Made by a program: the position numbers and the translations under genes. 50,154 bases of DNA, taken from JBFELU01 sp041572755. Its GTDB lineage: Bacteria; Actinomycetota; Acidimicrobiia; Spongiisociales; UBA11373. Positions 49,145-50,154 of this stretch are shown in pieces; the stretch's first letter is position 1; the number at the start of each line of letters is the position of its first letter. A model generated the notes under the pieces. That model was not told where the DNA came from. It was given only the letters and a program-made list of their open reading frames with translations, and ran no database searches. Where the stretch lies: the NCBI GenBank assembly GCA_041572755.1, contig JBFFRY010000021.1:1-50154 (forward strand). Reading direction: 5' to 3'.

Positions 49145-50154
49145 ATGCTGGTGCGGTGTCTGGTGATCTGTGTGGTCCTCGCTGCGATGGTGGGGTGTTC
49201 GGCGACGGCCGGAGAGGGCACGCGGGCGCCTGACTCAACAGCCGAAGCTGCATCGTCGATCGTCTCGACGACAACCACCGCGGAAGTCGAGCCCTTGTTT
49301 GCCGTGTCGCCAGCTGAGGTGGAGGCGGTAGTCGCCGAGCGAAGTTCCTTTGGAATCGCAGTCAACGATGCCTTCAACGATCCGGACGCATCTGCATTCG
49401 TCTCGCTCTTCCAGCAGGGCGCCTACTTCACCGATCCCGTCAACCCGAGCATGAGGCCCGACGTTGCCTTCATGCACGAGCTCTACGGCGGCGGAGAGGT
49501 CGGTTCTCTCGCACTCGCTGAGGCTCATCCGACACGAGCGCTGCCCCATGGAGCCTGGGACCTCGACCTCGCTCTTGGCAACCAGCATGGTGCGGCAACG
49601 GTTGGGTCGATCCAGGTGAGCGATCCACCCGGTTCGCTGCGGGTCATTCGGCAGCTCCCAGTGTCGGAGGGCAAAGCGGAGCGCGGCCAGCACTACTTCG
49701 AGATCGAGATGCTCCGGTCCTTCCCCGATGAGATCGCTGCCGTTCTTTACCTGTCGCCCGCCGACGTCGAGCGGGTGACTGCTCAGGTGGCGATTGCCGA
49801 TGAGTTCATGGCCGCATACGAGTCTGCTTGGGCCACGCGCGACCTCGAAACCATTGCACGGCTCTACGACAGAGATGCGTCAAGATCTGATTACCTGATC
49901 GGATCTCCGAGCGGGGACAGCCTCATTGACTGGATCCGTCGTCTCCTCGACCAACATCCAGGCTTCGGAATCGTCATCGACGCGGCCTACGCGAGCAACG
50001 GGGGACCCGCCGCCCTCGTGCAGTGGCAGGACGTCGCCGGAGAGGCTCTGTGTTCCATGACGGTCGTGACCATCTGGGACCTCGATCCCGATGGCCTCAT
50101 CACCCACGAGTCCATCTACTACGACCCAACGGATGTGCTCGAATGCGGATGGGA
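49145..50154 (+). CDS. Lipoprotein with probable NTF2/SnoaL-like repeats (3' partial)
   Basis: An open frame with no stop before the window end (336 codons plus two bases). The signal ends in lipobox MVGC with Cys18, then a Ser/Thr/Ala-rich tether. Two alpha+beta segments (about 65-180 and 210-336) begin with similar helices: AVNDAFNDPDASAFVSLFQ and EFMAAYESAWATRDLETIAR. That looks like two NTF2/SnoaL-like domains. A TGA in frame 15 nt upstream fixes the ATG at 49145 or slightly later; the best purine-rich site is 20 nt upstream, so the initiation signal is weak. Function is unknown. Confidence 0.72.
   Translation, partial: MLVRCLVICVVLAAMVGCSATAGEGTRAPDSTAEAASSIVSTTTTAEVEPLFAVSPAEVEAVVAERSSFGIAVNDAFNDPDASAFVSLFQQGAYFTDPVNPSMRPDVAFMHELYGGGEVGSLALAEAHPTRALPHGAWDLDLALGNQHGAATVGSIQVSDPPGSLRVIRQLPVSEGKAERGQHYFEIEMLRSFPDEIAAVLYLSPADVERVTAQVAIADEFMAAYESAWATRDLETIARLYDRDASRSDYLIGSPSGDSLIDWIRRLLDQHPGFGIVIDAAYASNGGPAALVQWQDVAGEALCSMTVVTIWDLDPDGLITHESIYYDPTDVLECGW

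Overview
The window is high-GC bacterial chromosome with short intergenic gaps, many ATGA/GTGA stop-start overlaps and almost no mobile DNA. A WhiB regulator, a UPF0182 membrane protein near a PDZ/Lon-like protease (neighbours in mycobacteria), a DUF2342-type zincin, a SenX3/RegX3-like pair beside pst genes and TANNNT -10 boxes 6-10 nt before start codons all point to Actinomycetota. A deep-branching class such as Acidimicrobiia is my best guess, but the window does not prove the class.

Layout. 0-0.5 kb: an initiator tRNA-Met and a stretch I cannot assign. 0.5-8 kb: UPF0182 protein, a DivIVA-like coiled-coil protein with a phage-head-protein-like C-terminus, the PDZ/Lon-like protease, a DUF6159-like membrane protein and BioY. 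8.1-15.2 kb: one minus-strand operon livF-livG-(acyl-CoA ligase)-livH-livM-livK, which looks like import of an organic acid coupled to CoA activation. 15.3-22 kb: moaE divergent from htrA-zincin-arsC, then whiB behind a palindrome-rich promoter, a membrane-anchored Mrr-like protein, and an ECF sigma/anti-sigma/RseB-like operon with an ECF-type promoter in front. 22-28.3 kb: a complete phosphate regulon, pstSCAB-phoU divergent from senX3-regX3, with an 11-bp-period PHO-box array between them.

28.3-43.3 kb is housekeeping metabolism: acyl-CoA dehydrogenase, peroxiredoxin, three-subunit succinate dehydrogenase, LysE exporter, a dihydrodipicolinate-synthase-family aldolase, SCP2 protein, HU, malate dehydrogenase, NADP-isocitrate dehydrogenase, FolD, uridine kinase, succinyl-CoA synthetase and a stand-alone B12-binding mutase subunit. 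Five TCA-cycle steps or side entries lie within 14 kb. 43.3-50.1 kb looks more accessory and by eye less GC-rich: an orphan NuoE-NuoF fusion with a convergent XRE-cupin regulator, a DEAD-box helicase fused to an RRM, a GNAT protein, and a lipoprotein with probable NTF2-like repeats cut off by the window end.

The points I would look at first are the DivIVA/phage-head-like fusion, the ligase inside the liv operon, the degenerate Mrr-like membrane protein, the whiB palindromes, the PHO-box array and the recurrent leaderless-promoter geometry. I see no CRISPR array, insertion sequence, prophage or rRNA.
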